Assembly (NCBI GenBank): GCA_009768925.2
Contig: VHIT02000012.1
Span: forward strand, 124,001 to 188,000
Direction of reading: 5' to 3'
Source: Cryptosporidium bovis
Lineage: Eukaryota > Apicomplexa > Conoidasida > Eucoccidiorida > Cryptosporidiidae
DNA: 64,000 nt
In this document: piece after piece, positions 42,002-51,503 of the stretch
Layout: each line of letters starts with the position of its first letter
Position numbering within the stretch: the stretch's first letter is position 1
The notes under the pieces: generated by a model
Seen by the model: only the letters and a program-made list of their open reading frames with translations
Told to the model about the DNA's origin: nothing
Database searches by the model: none
Made by a program: the position numbers and the translations under genes

Positions 42002-43906
42002 ATGAGCAAGTTAACTAACGGTGTGAAAATAAATCCAGTAAAGCTAAGTATGATAGAAAGAATAAATGCATTTGAAAAAAAGACTAATGCGAATTGCTTA
42101 CCACCAAAGTTGTTTGTAAGTACAAATAAGGTAATAGTTATTGATAGAAAGGGAGCATCAATGGATTCTGAGGAAAAAACTAAAGGGAGCGAAGCAAGCA
42201 GTAAGGAGAATATTGAATTTAAAGATGAAAATCTCGGAAGCAGACATTTACCGGTGAATAGTCTAAAAAGACAAGATCATCATGTCGCGTCAGATAGTGA
42301 CTCAGATACAGATAGAGCGAGAAAAATGGAGGAGGCAATGAAAATAGCTGAAGAATTGATGAATTCACAACTCAGAAAAATAAACATAGAATCAGACTTA
42401 AGAACAATAGAGACAAGATATCCAACTAGAGTAAACTCGCCTAGATATTATACGGAAAAAAAAGAGGTTATGGACAAGGCGAATAAGTTGTTAAATAGTT
42501 ATTCGTTGCCTTCTTTATGGGAAAATAGGTTTAAGTGGTTTAATTGTGTAGAAAACGTTCTCACTATGTGCAATGATGATGAGATAGTTCACAATCAACC
42601 GCAGTATGATGATAAACAAACAAGCTCAAGTCAAATAAGAAAAAATTCTTTGTCATCATCGTCATCAAAAAATAGGGAAAAGTATGTTAATGTAAATTCA
42701 AGTTTGAATTTTAGCTCTGAGTTTGATTCATGTTCAAGACCATGTGGATCTGGTGGTGGAATAGTTAAAACTAAAAGCAAGTTATTTTCAGGCATTAGCA
42801 ACAAACTAGCGACAAGAAATGAGGTTAATGGTGGTACTACTAAGAGCGAGTCAGAAGCTAGTGTTGTTAACGTTGATGAAAAGTCGCCTTTTCATGTTAA
42901 AAAAGTGAAAAAGCTGACAATTAACAAATCAAACGACGAATTAGCTTCATCGGGGAACAATGTTAACACTGGTGGTAGTAAAATACTGGAAGCAATATCA
43001 AAGTTAAATAAAACGAGTAAGAAAAACCCAACAGCAAAAGAAAATGGAATAGAAGAAAAAGGCGTAACAAGAGCATCAACGGTGACAAAGAATGAACAAG
43101 TGAAGCAAATCAACACAACTAATGCGAGCAAGATAGATACAAATAAGGCAAAGGAAAGTCGAAAAAGCACAAATAATGACTTTAAAACAATATCGTCTTA
43201 TCAGGATGATATTTACTGTTTCGATGATGGTGCTGGTTATTTAACATTTGGTATTAACAACAATAATAGTAAAATCAGCGAAAAGAAAGAAACCAAATTA
43301 ACAAAAAAGACGGCAGTACATACAAGCAATAATGAAAACGGCGACATTTCAAAGTTAGCGACAAAAAAATCCTCGTCATCGCCGTCTTTTTCTGACAAGA
43401 AGGTAGAAAGTGGCAATACAACAATGCCATCAGTAAGCAGCAAAAAGGATAAAAATGTTGCTGAAATCACTAATAATAATAAGAAAGAGTACAAAAAATT
43501 GGAAAATATAAATTCAATTCCATCTGATTCTAAAGATTCATTGAGAGACTCTTTTCCAAAGTTTGAAAAGAAGGACGAAAACAAAATAGATGAAGGCACG
43601 AATATAGTTATTGGTGGTGGTGCGAATCTTTTCATTACAAGGAATACAAGAAAAAGTGATGGTGTTTCGAATTGCGATAAGTCTACTATGTTGTCTTTAA
43701 ATTCAAACAACTCCAGTAAAATGGGAAGGAAAAAGGCATTAAGAGAGGGCAAAAGTAAGGAAACCAATGTTAGTGCTAATGAGTCGTCTAGTCTCTCTTC
43801 TTCAGTATCAGCATCTACATCAGAATCAAGATCCACGTCGATAAATTACTCCTCAAATTTTATCAGGGGAAGAATGGATTACATTTCAACTGATGTATTT
43901 GTATGA
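42002..43906 (+). CDS. Ser/Lys/Asn-rich low-complexity protein, function unknown
   Basis: A 634-residue open frame with clear start (AAAAAAGATG) and stop. No signal peptide or membrane span. The N-terminal 190 residues are the most ordered part. They include an amphipathic helix (RKMEEAMKIAEELMNSQLRK, about 102-121) and an aromatic-rich stretch LWENRFKWFNCVENVLTMC (about 174-192). The rest is disordered and dominated by Ser, Lys, Asn and Thr, with one island YCFDDGAGYLTFGI near residue 405-420. Many Lys-Ser/Asn-Lys patterns suggest a nuclear or scaffold protein, but this is a guess. No family recognised. It lies within the secreted-protein island yet lacks export signals itself. Confidence 0.6.
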   Translation: MSKLTNGVKINPVKLSMIERINAFEKKTNANCLPPKLFVSTNKVIVIDRKGASMDSEEKTKGSEASSKENIEFKDENLGSRHLPVNSLKRQDHHVASDSDSDTDRARKMEEAMKIAEELMNSQLRKINIESDLRTIETRYPTRVNSPRYYTEKKEVMDKANKLLNSYSLPSLWENRFKWFNCVENVLTMCNDDEIVHNQPQYDDKQTSSSQIRKNSLSSSSSKNREKYVNVNSSLNFSSEFDSCSRPCGSGGGIVKTKSKLFSGISNKLATRNEVNGGTTKSESEASVVNVDEKSPFHVKKVKKLTINKSNDELASSGNNVNTGGSKILEAISKLNKTSKKNPTAKENGIEEKGVTRASTVTKNEQVKQINTTNASKIDTNKAKESRKSTNNDFKTISSYQDDIYCFDDGAGYLTFGINNNNSKISEKKETKLTKKTAVHTSNNENGDISKLATKKSSSSPSFSDKKVESGNTTMPSVSSKKDKNVAEITNNNKKEYKKLENINSIPSDSKDSLRDSFPKFEKKDENKIDEGTNIVIGGGANLFITRNTRKSDGVSNCDKSTMLSLNSNNSSKMGRKKALREGKSKETNVSANESSSLSSSVSASTSESRSTSINYSSNFIRGRMDYISTDVFV

Positions 43907-44248
43907 TGCATTTTTTAATAAGTTTTCTTTTCCAGACAGACAACTGCTTTCGTTTACTAAAATGGTAAAATGAAAAGAAGGAAATAACCGAATATTCGCT
44001 CACTTTTATCCACTTATTCTATCTATCATATTAGTAGTAATTAAAAATAGTAGCCCAAAACACGCGTTACTGATCCCTGATACACAATAAATGACTGCGA
44101 GATGCCTATATAGCGCTTTTACGATACTTAGTACTTTTGTAAATCACTAATGAATTTAAATTTCCTCCTAATTTTATACCTTACTTCCCTCTAGCAACAT
44201 CAACCTGCAACGACCAAACGCATTAAACAGAAATAGAAAGACGGCTGA

Positions 44249-44319
44249 GATGAATGGGGATGGAGCAGACATGCATGTACCGTGCCGTGCATGTATGCTC
44301 GTTTCAATAAACATTCATC
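44249..44319. repeat. Nested inverted repeat around CATGCATG palindromes
   Basis: Outer arms GATGAATG (44249-44256) and CATTCATC (44312-44319); inner arms ACATGCA (44269-44275) and TGCATGT (44288-44294) around CCGTGCCG. It could be a structured RNA or a compound protein-binding site. Confidence 0.45.
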
Positions 44320-44520
44320 CCAGACTCCGACCTTTATGTTCTCCTAATGAAGGGAATGGTCACTCGTAGCTACATTGCTTAAGTACAAATGAAAATGTGG
44401 AATGGAATAATATCAAAGGGATAAACAAAGTAAACTAAAAATATCTCGTAGAATTCATATAAATCAAAGTATTTTCAAAACCCAGTGGGAAAAGTTGCTT
44501 TACTCATAAGCAAAAATGCT

Positions 44521-44531
44521 TTTGGCGCCAC
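44521..44531. promoter_or_regulatory. E2F-like site TTTGGCGCCAC
   Basis: Near-perfect E2F palindrome 366 bases upstream of the secreted coiled-coil gene. Confidence 0.5.
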
Positions 44532-44894
44532 AGCGATCTAAAAATTCTAATATATAAAGAATGATCTCAAATTAGTGAAGAGTTAAAAAGAAGGATATTA
44601 GTGTTTTTGTTTCATACAGCAATATTTACGTATATTATGTATATATAATAAAGTGTAATAGTAATAGGATTCGAGTATAAAACATATACATATAATTGCC
44701 GTAATATTGGCGATTATTCTCGTGCCAACATTTGAGAACTGGTTGCTTGGTGGTCAAAGATTATTAATGCCAGCATATTTTTAAGTTAAGTAGCATCGTA
44801 GATAATAGTCAGGATACATTAAATAAGCAATAGGGAGTATAGCTTCTGTTTAGCATTAATTTAAAGTTCAAAGATACGTAGATAAGTCACAAAG

Positions 44895-46004
44895 ATGAAA
44901 TTAAAATTAGTATCAGCACTTATTGTATTGTTGTTTGGAATAACACAAACGGTTATATCTACTTCTGTTAGGGAAGTATTAAGTGGGTTTGCAAAGTTTT
45001 TTTATTCACTAAATTATGATAAGAAACAAGAGATAGTTACGGAGGCAATTCAGGAGTTGCAAACAGTGTTCCCGGACGGCATGGCAACCATAAGCATTCC
45101 AGAAGTGACAGATGTGGAAATATGTAAATCAACACTAGAGAAAGCAGTCAAGCAGAATCACGAATGGTATGTTTTGTCAGTGGGACAGTTCGCTCAATTA
45201 AAGTTTTATCATCACTTTTTGAATGATAAGGTTGCTATTGATTTGCAAGAAAGAATAACCAATGCAGCTGAATCAGTGGGAAACAATAATAGAGATACAA
45301 TTACAGTGGACGGTGTTGTATTTACAGTTAGTCAATTAAGTCAAATTATCAGTGACTCAAATTCATTAAGGGAGGAGAATGCCCAGCTTAGGAATTCAAT
45401 TTCTGGATTGCAAGAAGATTTAGAAAAGTCTTCTTCTACAATTGAGGAGCTTAAGCTTGAGGTGCAGTCGGCAATGCAAGAATCAAACAGAGTGAAGATA
45501 GACTTTGCTAAGGTTGAAAGAAAATACTCTGTTTGCAAAAGAAGCGAATACAATCTTAAAAAGATAGTGTATGACCTTAAACGTAGCAAATTTAGTAAAT
45601 TTAGGTCATTTTTGGGAAAGCCTTTTAGGAACAGTAAATTGAAAAAGGCACTGGGTAAAGAAGGATACAGTAAATTGCAACAAAGGAAAAGAGCTGAAAA
45701 GAAGAAAAGAAAAGAATTGGTTAAAAATATAAGTAAGGATATGAAAAAACACAAGAAAGAAAAGAGAAAGAAACTCATTGATGGTGTTGTGTCTCCTGGG
45801 GATGAGACACCAATTCCTCAATCAAAAAGTATCGAGCCTTCACCGTTGTCTCAAGGTGTTGGTGGTGCTTCCTCTTCCATGGAAGGTTCTTCGTCCCAAG
45901 TTGGGTCATATGACCCATATGATGGGGCCTCTTCAGGCAGTGCAACGGAAAAGAGTACATCTCCGTCAAACAACTACGGTTCTATCTTCGAATCTTCCAA
46001 CTAA
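44895..46004 (+). CDS. Secreted coiled-coil protein with polybasic tract
   Basis: A 369-residue single-exon protein. Signal peptide MKLKLVSALIVLLFGITQTV, cleaved near Ser22-Thr23. An alpha-helical region covers about 25-145. A coiled coil follows at about 153-215 (SLREENAQLRNSISGLQEDL). A strongly basic tract covers about 225-295 (KKALGKEGYSKLQQ..., then KKKRKELVKN, KKHKKEKRKK). The tail of 70 residues is Ser/Gly/Pro-rich and disordered (SSSMEGSSSQVGSYDPYDG). No membrane span. A secreted protein with a nuclear-localisation-like basic block could be exported into the host cell, as described for other Cryptosporidium effectors; that is inference. No named family recognised. Confidence 0.7.
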   Translation: MKLKLVSALIVLLFGITQTVISTSVREVLSGFAKFFYSLNYDKKQEIVTEAIQELQTVFPDGMATISIPEVTDVEICKSTLEKAVKQNHEWYVLSVGQFAQLKFYHHFLNDKVAIDLQERITNAAESVGNNNRDTITVDGVVFTVSQLSQIISDSNSLREENAQLRNSISGLQEDLEKSSSTIEELKLEVQSAMQESNRVKIDFAKVERKYSVCKRSEYNLKKIVYDLKRSKFSKFRSFLGKPFRNSKLKKALGKEGYSKLQQRKRAEKKKRKELVKNISKDMKKHKKEKRKKLIDGVVSPGDETPIPQSKSIEPSPLSQGVGGASSSMEGSSSQVGSYDPYDGASSGSATEKSTSPSNNYGSIFESSN

Positions 46005-46722
46005 AAGAAAATTACTTGGTATCATGGTTATATATGAGACATGACATGTAAATATACGTGGGAGTGTAAATTAACATGCATATATATACATATGTGCATT
46101 TATACACGGCCGGACAAATAATATAGGTCCTTGTAAAAACATAAAGCCCAAAAGCGTACATACACTTGTGATACCGTTGTTTAGAAAAGGAAGGCAAAAT
46201 TTTATCATAAAACAGTTACCACCTGGTGTAAGCAACGCAGTTAAAGTAGTAAAGAACAACTTTCCGCGGCCGTTCGTCTAAATATATGAATTGGTGAATT
46301 ATGGAAAGTAGTGACGCACAACAAACGAACAAGGTGTATGTGTCTCAATGTTTATGTATAAAAGGCAGAAGGAAGAAAAATGTTTGAAAGAGGAGGTAAA
46401 CGCTGCACGCAAACAGAAACTTGCATTCCAAATCACATAAATTACACATGCATGCATGCATGTGGCTGTACATACACATGGCATACACTTGTTTGCAGTT
46501 CGAGTCTGTCTAAAAGCAATTTATTAAGACATTTATGAATTTACTGAATGTGAGTATAATACCATTAATTTATGTACATAAATGCACGGTATTATAAGGG
46601 GGTGTGGATATTATAGTATTTAGGTTGGTAGATGAGACTTAGTATGTTTATACGCAACAAAGAATGTGGGAGGTAGGGGTAACATGTATGTGATAAGGTT
46701 ATTTATATTCAAAAGAAACGTT
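46005..46722. other. Convergent intergenic region coiled-coil gene / SURF6
   Basis: About 720 bases, less AT-rich than average. It contains CACGGCCGGAC (46106), CCGCGGCCG (46264) and TGCATGCATGCA (46449-46460). No gene seen. Confidence 0.5.
46449..46460. promoter_or_regulatory. TGCATGCATGCA element in a convergent 3' region
   Basis: AP2-type palindrome between two 3' ends, far from any called start codon. Confidence 0.4.
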
Positions 46723-47517
46723 TTATACTTGCTTTTTTATCTCATCCCATCTCTTTTTCGATTTTCTCTTTTTCGCTTGAATTCGTTTTTTGGATTTTAA
46801 TAACTTTGATTTACTGTCCTTAACCTTAATTCCTTGTGCCTTTTTGATTGCCTTGCTCATGGCTATCTGCCTCATTTTACTCTCCCTTTCTTCTTTAGGC
46901 AATTTGTTCAACATTTCTTCTTCTCTTTTAATATCAAGAAGAGCCTTGTTAATTTTTTTAATTTTTGAATCCTTTTTTTCTAAATAGTGGTTCTTATTTG
47001 GGTTTTCATCGTTCACTTTTATTCTTCCAAATTCAAATTCGTCCTTTTTACTGTTCTTCTTGTTCATTCCTCTCTTTCTTAGTTCTTGGATCTTATTCGC
47101 AAGTCGCTCCTCCAAATCGTTCCTTGTTAGACCTGTATTTAATAAGCACCCATTTCCTGTTTTTAATGTACCATTACGGGCATTATCGTTGGCATTTTTT
47201 GAACAATCAGAGTTTGATTCCGGCGATCCACTATTCCCGAGTCTAATGGTATTGTTACTGTCACTTTTTTTTTTTCTTGCCACATTAAAGTAGTCCCTTA
47301 TATAACTATTTGTAGGTAACATGCTCTTCACACCATATTTTCCTTTTTTAGCTTCGAAATGATTACTTCTGCTGTTATTATTCTCATGAAAACTATTCAT
47401 GCCTTTTTTGCCATCTCCCTCTATATTCAGTTCCTCGGATGACAGAAGTATGTTATGTGGTATATTTCCCAAAAACAGTGAAAAAGATCCTATCTCTTCC
47501 CAATAATTCTCGCCCAT
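46723..47517 (-). CDS. SURF6/RRP14-family ribosome biogenesis protein
   Basis: A 264-residue protein of the SURF6 (yeast RRP14) family, nucleolar factors for 60S and 40S pre-rRNA assembly. The N-terminal 125 residues are variable and Asn/Ser-rich. The family core begins at LEERLANKIQELRKRG (about 132-147). It ends with the Lys-rich helix AIKKAQGIKVKDSKSKLLKS followed by KKRIQAKKRKSKKRWDE, the signature of the C-terminal SURF6 domain. Shorter than the human protein (361) but like compact protist versions. Start is the first ATG after the upstream stops. Two GGCGCC sites lie 170-190 bases upstream. Confidence 0.85.
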   Translation of the reverse strand: MGENYWEEIGSFSLFLGNIPHNILLSSEELNIEGDGKKGMNSFHENNNSRSNHFEAKKGKYGVKSMLPTNSYIRDYFNVARKKKSDSNNTIRLGNSGSPESNSDCSKNANDNARNGTLKTGNGCLLNTGLTRNDLEERLANKIQELRKRGMNKKNSKKDEFEFGRIKVNDENPNKNHYLEKKDSKIKKINKALLDIKREEEMLNKLPKEERESKMRQIAMSKAIKKAQGIKVKDSKSKLLKSKKRIQAKKRKSKKRWDEIKKQV

Positions 47518-47685
47518 TATTTATCCACATTCACCAATCAAAGCTTGTACTATCATATACTCTCTAACACTTGTTGCCAAACTTTAATAGCGAATTTTAA
47601 AGAAACCCTATCCTGCATTCAAATCCCATATTCACCTTTGTTTATACCTTTATTCCTTCATATACCAAAATCACCAGTTCTGACC

Positions 47686-47707
47686 GTGGCGCCACCATAC
47701 TGGCGCC
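47686..47707. promoter_or_regulatory. Double E2F-like site
   Basis: GTGGCGCCAC palindrome (47686-47695) and a second GGCGCC (47702-47707), 171-190 bases upstream of SURF6. Confidence 0.5.
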
Positions 47708-48601
47708 TCGCCCGCAACATGCGCGCTCTGTAGCATGTTACGGTCCGGCAAGACCAAAATGCGATAACAAAGCAATGAGGCGAAACAGGAGCGAATGTAA
47801 AACTATGAGAGGATTCATGAGGTCACGAGAAGCGAGTCGAGGGGCAAATGGTCAATCAAACACAGACACACGACAACTGTCGGATACACATCGCGGGAGG
47901 TGCGAGAAAATGACAGTTCAAAGCCATACCAATGACAGGCGAAATACAACATGTAAAAAAAAAAAATTTAACATTACTTTGTGCTAATTTCACATTAATT
48001 AAAAAAAAAAAAGTCGAATATAGGTGAGATTTCTTAATATTGATAACATTGTTATTTGCGGTTTATGAACTTTCACAAACATTTAAACAATATTATCCAT
48101 ATATTTTGTAACGATTTATACTAATTTAATATATTTAGTGCGCCAAGCTACCTCACGACTAGCATTAATAGTGTGTGGGGTGGAGCAGGGGCAAAGTGAG
48201 CCTGTTACATAAACCAAGTAATTTTGACCTGAACATTCAACAAGATGAACATACAAAAATCGCACACCGCCACTTTTTGTAGCAGAATATAATCAACTTG
48301 TTCCGCTTTTCTCCTTTCCCCCTCCCGGTCTTTGTCATCATAATGCAACCCCGCACTAAACATAAGTCCTTGTGTTTTTGTAATTAATATAGAACATTGA
48401 ATTATCGTCATTTATGTCTTAGGATAAAAATATATAATACATACAACATCATCTGCTCACATTTTCAAGTAAAAATCTCAACATATACCATTTATTCGTA
48501 CACCTATATATTATTTATCACATAACCCTGAACCTCATGCCTGTTTATCGGCCCGCCATACCACTTTCGCATATATACATACCTCCAGGTTGACATACAG
48601 T

Positions 48602-48955
48602 ATGCATCATATATATATTCCGTCCTTGTTATTTCGTATAAGAGAAAATAATACGCAAATTTATGGTCGTTTGCCACAAAATGGTAACAGTGAGATGCAA
48701 CTCGAGGTGACTGTGTCTTCATTTGATGCCCATGAGGTGACAGAATTGAATGTAAAGGCAGAAGTAATGGAAGCAGTAGCGATAGTACCACATCAAATGA
48801 AATTCACCAAGTAAGCGATAATAGCGAGGCAAAGATGACAGTTGTGTTACGCATAGGCATGTGTATGTGTCCATTCTGCTATTGGCAGGTCAGGTGTGCA
48901 AAGTATGGTTGGAGATGGAGCTGATTATAAATCTGACGCTACTTTCCTTCCTTGA
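48602..48955 (+). CDS. Candidate two-exon small gene, unknown function
   Basis: A proposed 91-residue product from exons 48602-48810 and 48889-48955. Exon 1 reads ...GNSEMQLEVTVSSFDAHEVT, ELNVKAEVMEAVAIVPHQMK, and then stops at once if unspliced. At 48811 there is GTAAGC, and CTATTGGCAG ends at 48888. Joining AA|G keeps frame and gives FTKSGVQSMVGDGADYKSD, then ATFLP and stop. Codon choice and residue mix look protein-like, unlike the first 15 residues, so the true start or an upstream exon may differ. I recognise no family. Support is splice consensus plus frame continuity only. Confidence 0.35.
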
Positions 48956-49509
48956 AAAAGGCTTATATGCATCTCCGATCTCCCTTATCAACCTTGACAT
49001 TATCTAGCGTAGCTTTACCTTGTTTATCATCTATCCACATTCACTATAAAATCTTGAAATGTTACTTCATACTAGAAAAGTCGTAATACACTGGATTAGA
49101 ACATTCCAAGTCATAACATATACCACCTAATCATTTTCTTACTCGTTTATGTATGTATATGAAAATATGCAAATACTCAAATTCGAAAACCATAGTCGCG
49201 GTCGATTAGCTGTGATCCATCCACCCCACCATTTACCATTTAAAACCAGATGTAAACAGAATTTAACCAGTATCAACGTCATTGTACTTCCTTTATCCTT
49301 CGATTTACTTAATTATCTTAACATTTCAAAACCTGACTGACTTGTAAACACATCCAAGTATCTTATGAGATGTATCCAACATTGCTTTCAACTCTTAATA
49401 TGTATATATATACAAAGTAATAATATAAAACAAATTAATTTCTGGTTGCAACAACACATTTCCTACCGACATACATTTTATTATGTGTTCTTACTGTTTG
49501 GCTCGCACC

Positions 49510-49521
49510 ATTGGCGCCAAT
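49510..49521. promoter_or_regulatory. E2F-like palindrome ATTGGCGCCAAT without adjacent gene
   Basis: Perfect 12-base palindrome in the middle of the gene-poor region, 2 kb from SURF6 and downstream of DDX6. It may mark an unannotated transcript. Confidence 0.45.
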
Positions 49522-50285
49522 AGTGTCAGCCAAGCAGTGCCATTCCCAGCCGAAAAGACCAAAATACTCTTTTATCTTTTTATGTGTTTAACTTATTTGT
49601 TAATCCTCTAATTCGAAGACTATGTATAACCTATACGTATTCATTACCAAAGGCAAGTCCTCCCGCGTCCGACATCATATATGCATCTTTAAATCCTTTT
49701 CAGATATCTGTATACATAATATATTTCATCACCGGACGTTTTCATTCCCCACTTAAGTAGACCAACAACCTGATCTAATCAACGCAAATAAGCAAAAATA
49801 GTATATCCAACGTCTCATTTAAAACCAGCACATACTCGTTTAGATGCATGCCGATTTTCAACGATTTATCCATCCAGATCAATAATAAAGTCAACGAATA
49901 TATTATACTTGGTAATCATATCGTGTTCTGGCTCCATAAGCTCTTTTACCTCGTTACAATACATCGTCCAGTAGGAGATAACTCGATTAAACCCCAAAAG
50001 TACGCTTTTCTGAAATTACTAATAAACCTCCATTCACGCTCAAACCAATAACAATATAGTATAATAATTAACATATGTGCAATAAACACATAGATATTAC
50101 ATACACCGTTTCAAATTCCTTTGCTCAAATTACTTGAGAGAATGTCGATAATGGTGATAGCTAAAGCAAATTCATCATGCTTTTTCTTCTCATTTGTGCC
50201 ACTAATCCCTGTTAAAGAAAAGACGAATCGTCAATCACTATTCAGGAATTAGATACCCCAGCACCTTATTTGTCAAACTCCACAT

Positions 50286-51503
50286 TTATGTATATAGTGC
50301 AGAATCTATTTGAGCTGGTATAGGCGAAATCTCAGTAGCCAATTCTTTTTCAATTCTATATAAGTTATAACGGTCCTCATAAGTAATGAGATTAATGGCC
50401 AATCCCAGGTGACCAAACCTTCCAGATCTCCCAATTCTATGCAAATACGTCTCAGAATACTTTGGAAAATCAAAATTAATAACGACATTTACCGACTGAA
50501 TATCTATACCCCTTGTAATCAAATCCGACGAAACAAGACATCTACAAGCACCATTCCTGAAATCATGGAAAACGCGATTTCTGTGAGACTGAAGCATTCT
50601 TGCATGAATATAAAAACAAGAACTACCCAGCTCAGTAATTTTTTTTGCCAATAACTCAACTCTTGTAACAGAATTGCAAAAAATAATCGCCTGATTAATT
50701 TGCAACTTGCTAAATAATGTATTCAAACAATGAAGTTTCTGTTTTTCCTCAACAAAAGCATAATACTGTGTCACTCCCTTTAATGTCAGCTCCTCCATTA
50801 AGTTAATTTCATGGGCGTTCGCCAAGTATTTGTCCTTAAAACCCTTGACTGTAACAGGAAATGTAGCTGAATATAGTAATATCTGACGTTCCTTGGGCAG
50901 GAATTCAATCAATTCCTCTATTATAGGCTGGAACTCAGGACTTAATAATTTATCGGCCTCATCCATTATAAACATAAAACAGCCACTTAAATTACATACT
51001 TTCTTATTTGATAAATCCAATATACGACCGGGTGTACCCACTAATACATGAACTGGATTGTTTAAACGTAATACATCGTCTCTTAAAGATGTACCTCCAG
51101 TGCTGACCATACATTGCACATTTATATGTTTACCCAGTTGTTTCACTATGCTACTCGTTTGTAACGCCAATTCTCTTGTTGGTACCAATATCAAGCCTTG
51201 GATTATATTCTTCTTAGTATTTATTTTCTCCAATAGTGGTATCACAAATGCTGCTGTCTTACCGGTACCATTTTTTGCTCTAGCCAATATATCTTTACCT
51301 GCTAAAGCAACCGGAATGCTCTCTTCTTGTATCGGAGATGGCCTCTCAAATCCTTTCTCATATATTCCCATCAAAAGCTCCCTTTTTAAAAAATAATCCT
51401 CAAAATCGCTTCCTTTTGTCTTCGTTACATCATCCGTCTTGAATCTGGGATCTTTAGGTGGAATTTTTAAATCCTTCATATCATTTATTTTTTCTGTACT
51501 CAT
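50286..51503 (-). CDS. DDX6/DHH1/DOZI DEAD-box RNA helicase
   Basis: A 405-residue DEAD-box ATPase of the DDX6 (yeast DHH1, Plasmodium DOZI) group, which represses translation and promotes decapping in P-bodies and stores silent mRNAs in gametocytes. All motifs are present: Q motif [18 protein letters not shown]; Ia PTRELALQ; Ib [64 protein letters not shown]6-specific residues include [15 protein letters not shown] before the core and the end ...[17 protein letters not shown]. The N- and C-terminal extensions are short. A GGCGCC site lies 429 bases upstream. Confidence 0.96.
   Translation of the reverse strand: MSTEKINDMKDLKIPPKDPRFKTDDVTKTKGSDFEDYFLKRELLMGIYEKGFERPSPIQEESIPVALAGKDILARAKNGTGKTAAFVIPLLEKINTKKNIIQGLILVPTRELALQTSSIVKQLGKHINVQCMVSTGGTSLRDDVLRLNNPVHVLVGTPGRILDLSNKKVCNLSGCFMFIMDEADKLLSPEFQPIIEELIEFLPKERQILLYSATFPVTVKGFKDKYLANAHEINLMEELTLKGVTQYYAFVEEKQKLHCLNTLFSKLQINQAIIFCNSVTRVELLAKKITELGSSCFYIHARMLQSHRNRVFHDFRNGACRCLVSSDLITRGIDIQSVNVVINFDFPKYSETYLHRIGRSGRFGHLGLAINLITYEDRYNLYRIEKELATEISPIPAQIDSALYT

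Larger units (their letters stand above)
43907..44894. other. Intergenic region with nested inverted repeats and E2F-like site
   Basis: About 990 bases. It contains a two-tier inverted repeat at 44249-44319 and TTTGGCGCCAC at 44521-44531, 366 bases before the next start. Confidence 0.55.
47518..50285. other. 2.77 kb region without a clear gene
   Basis: Longest apparently gene-free stretch in the window. It contains GTGGCGCCAC (47686-47695) and GGCGCC (47702-47707), a GC-rich block at 47690-47950 with no recognisable product, a two-exon gene candidate (48602-48955), and ATTGGCGCCAAT at 49510-49521. Remaining short open frames are not protein-like. Confidence 0.5.

Noticed and set aside
43237-43836. 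Minus-strand 199-codon frame, Leu/Ser/Phe-rich
   Set aside because: Complement of the Ser/Lys/Asn-rich low-complexity gene; Leu/Phe/Ser runs are the expected antisense of Lys/Asn codons.
45341-45778. Minus-strand frame of 145 codons, Phe/Leu/Ser-rich
   Set aside because: Antisense of the Lys/Glu-rich coiled coil; expected shadow.
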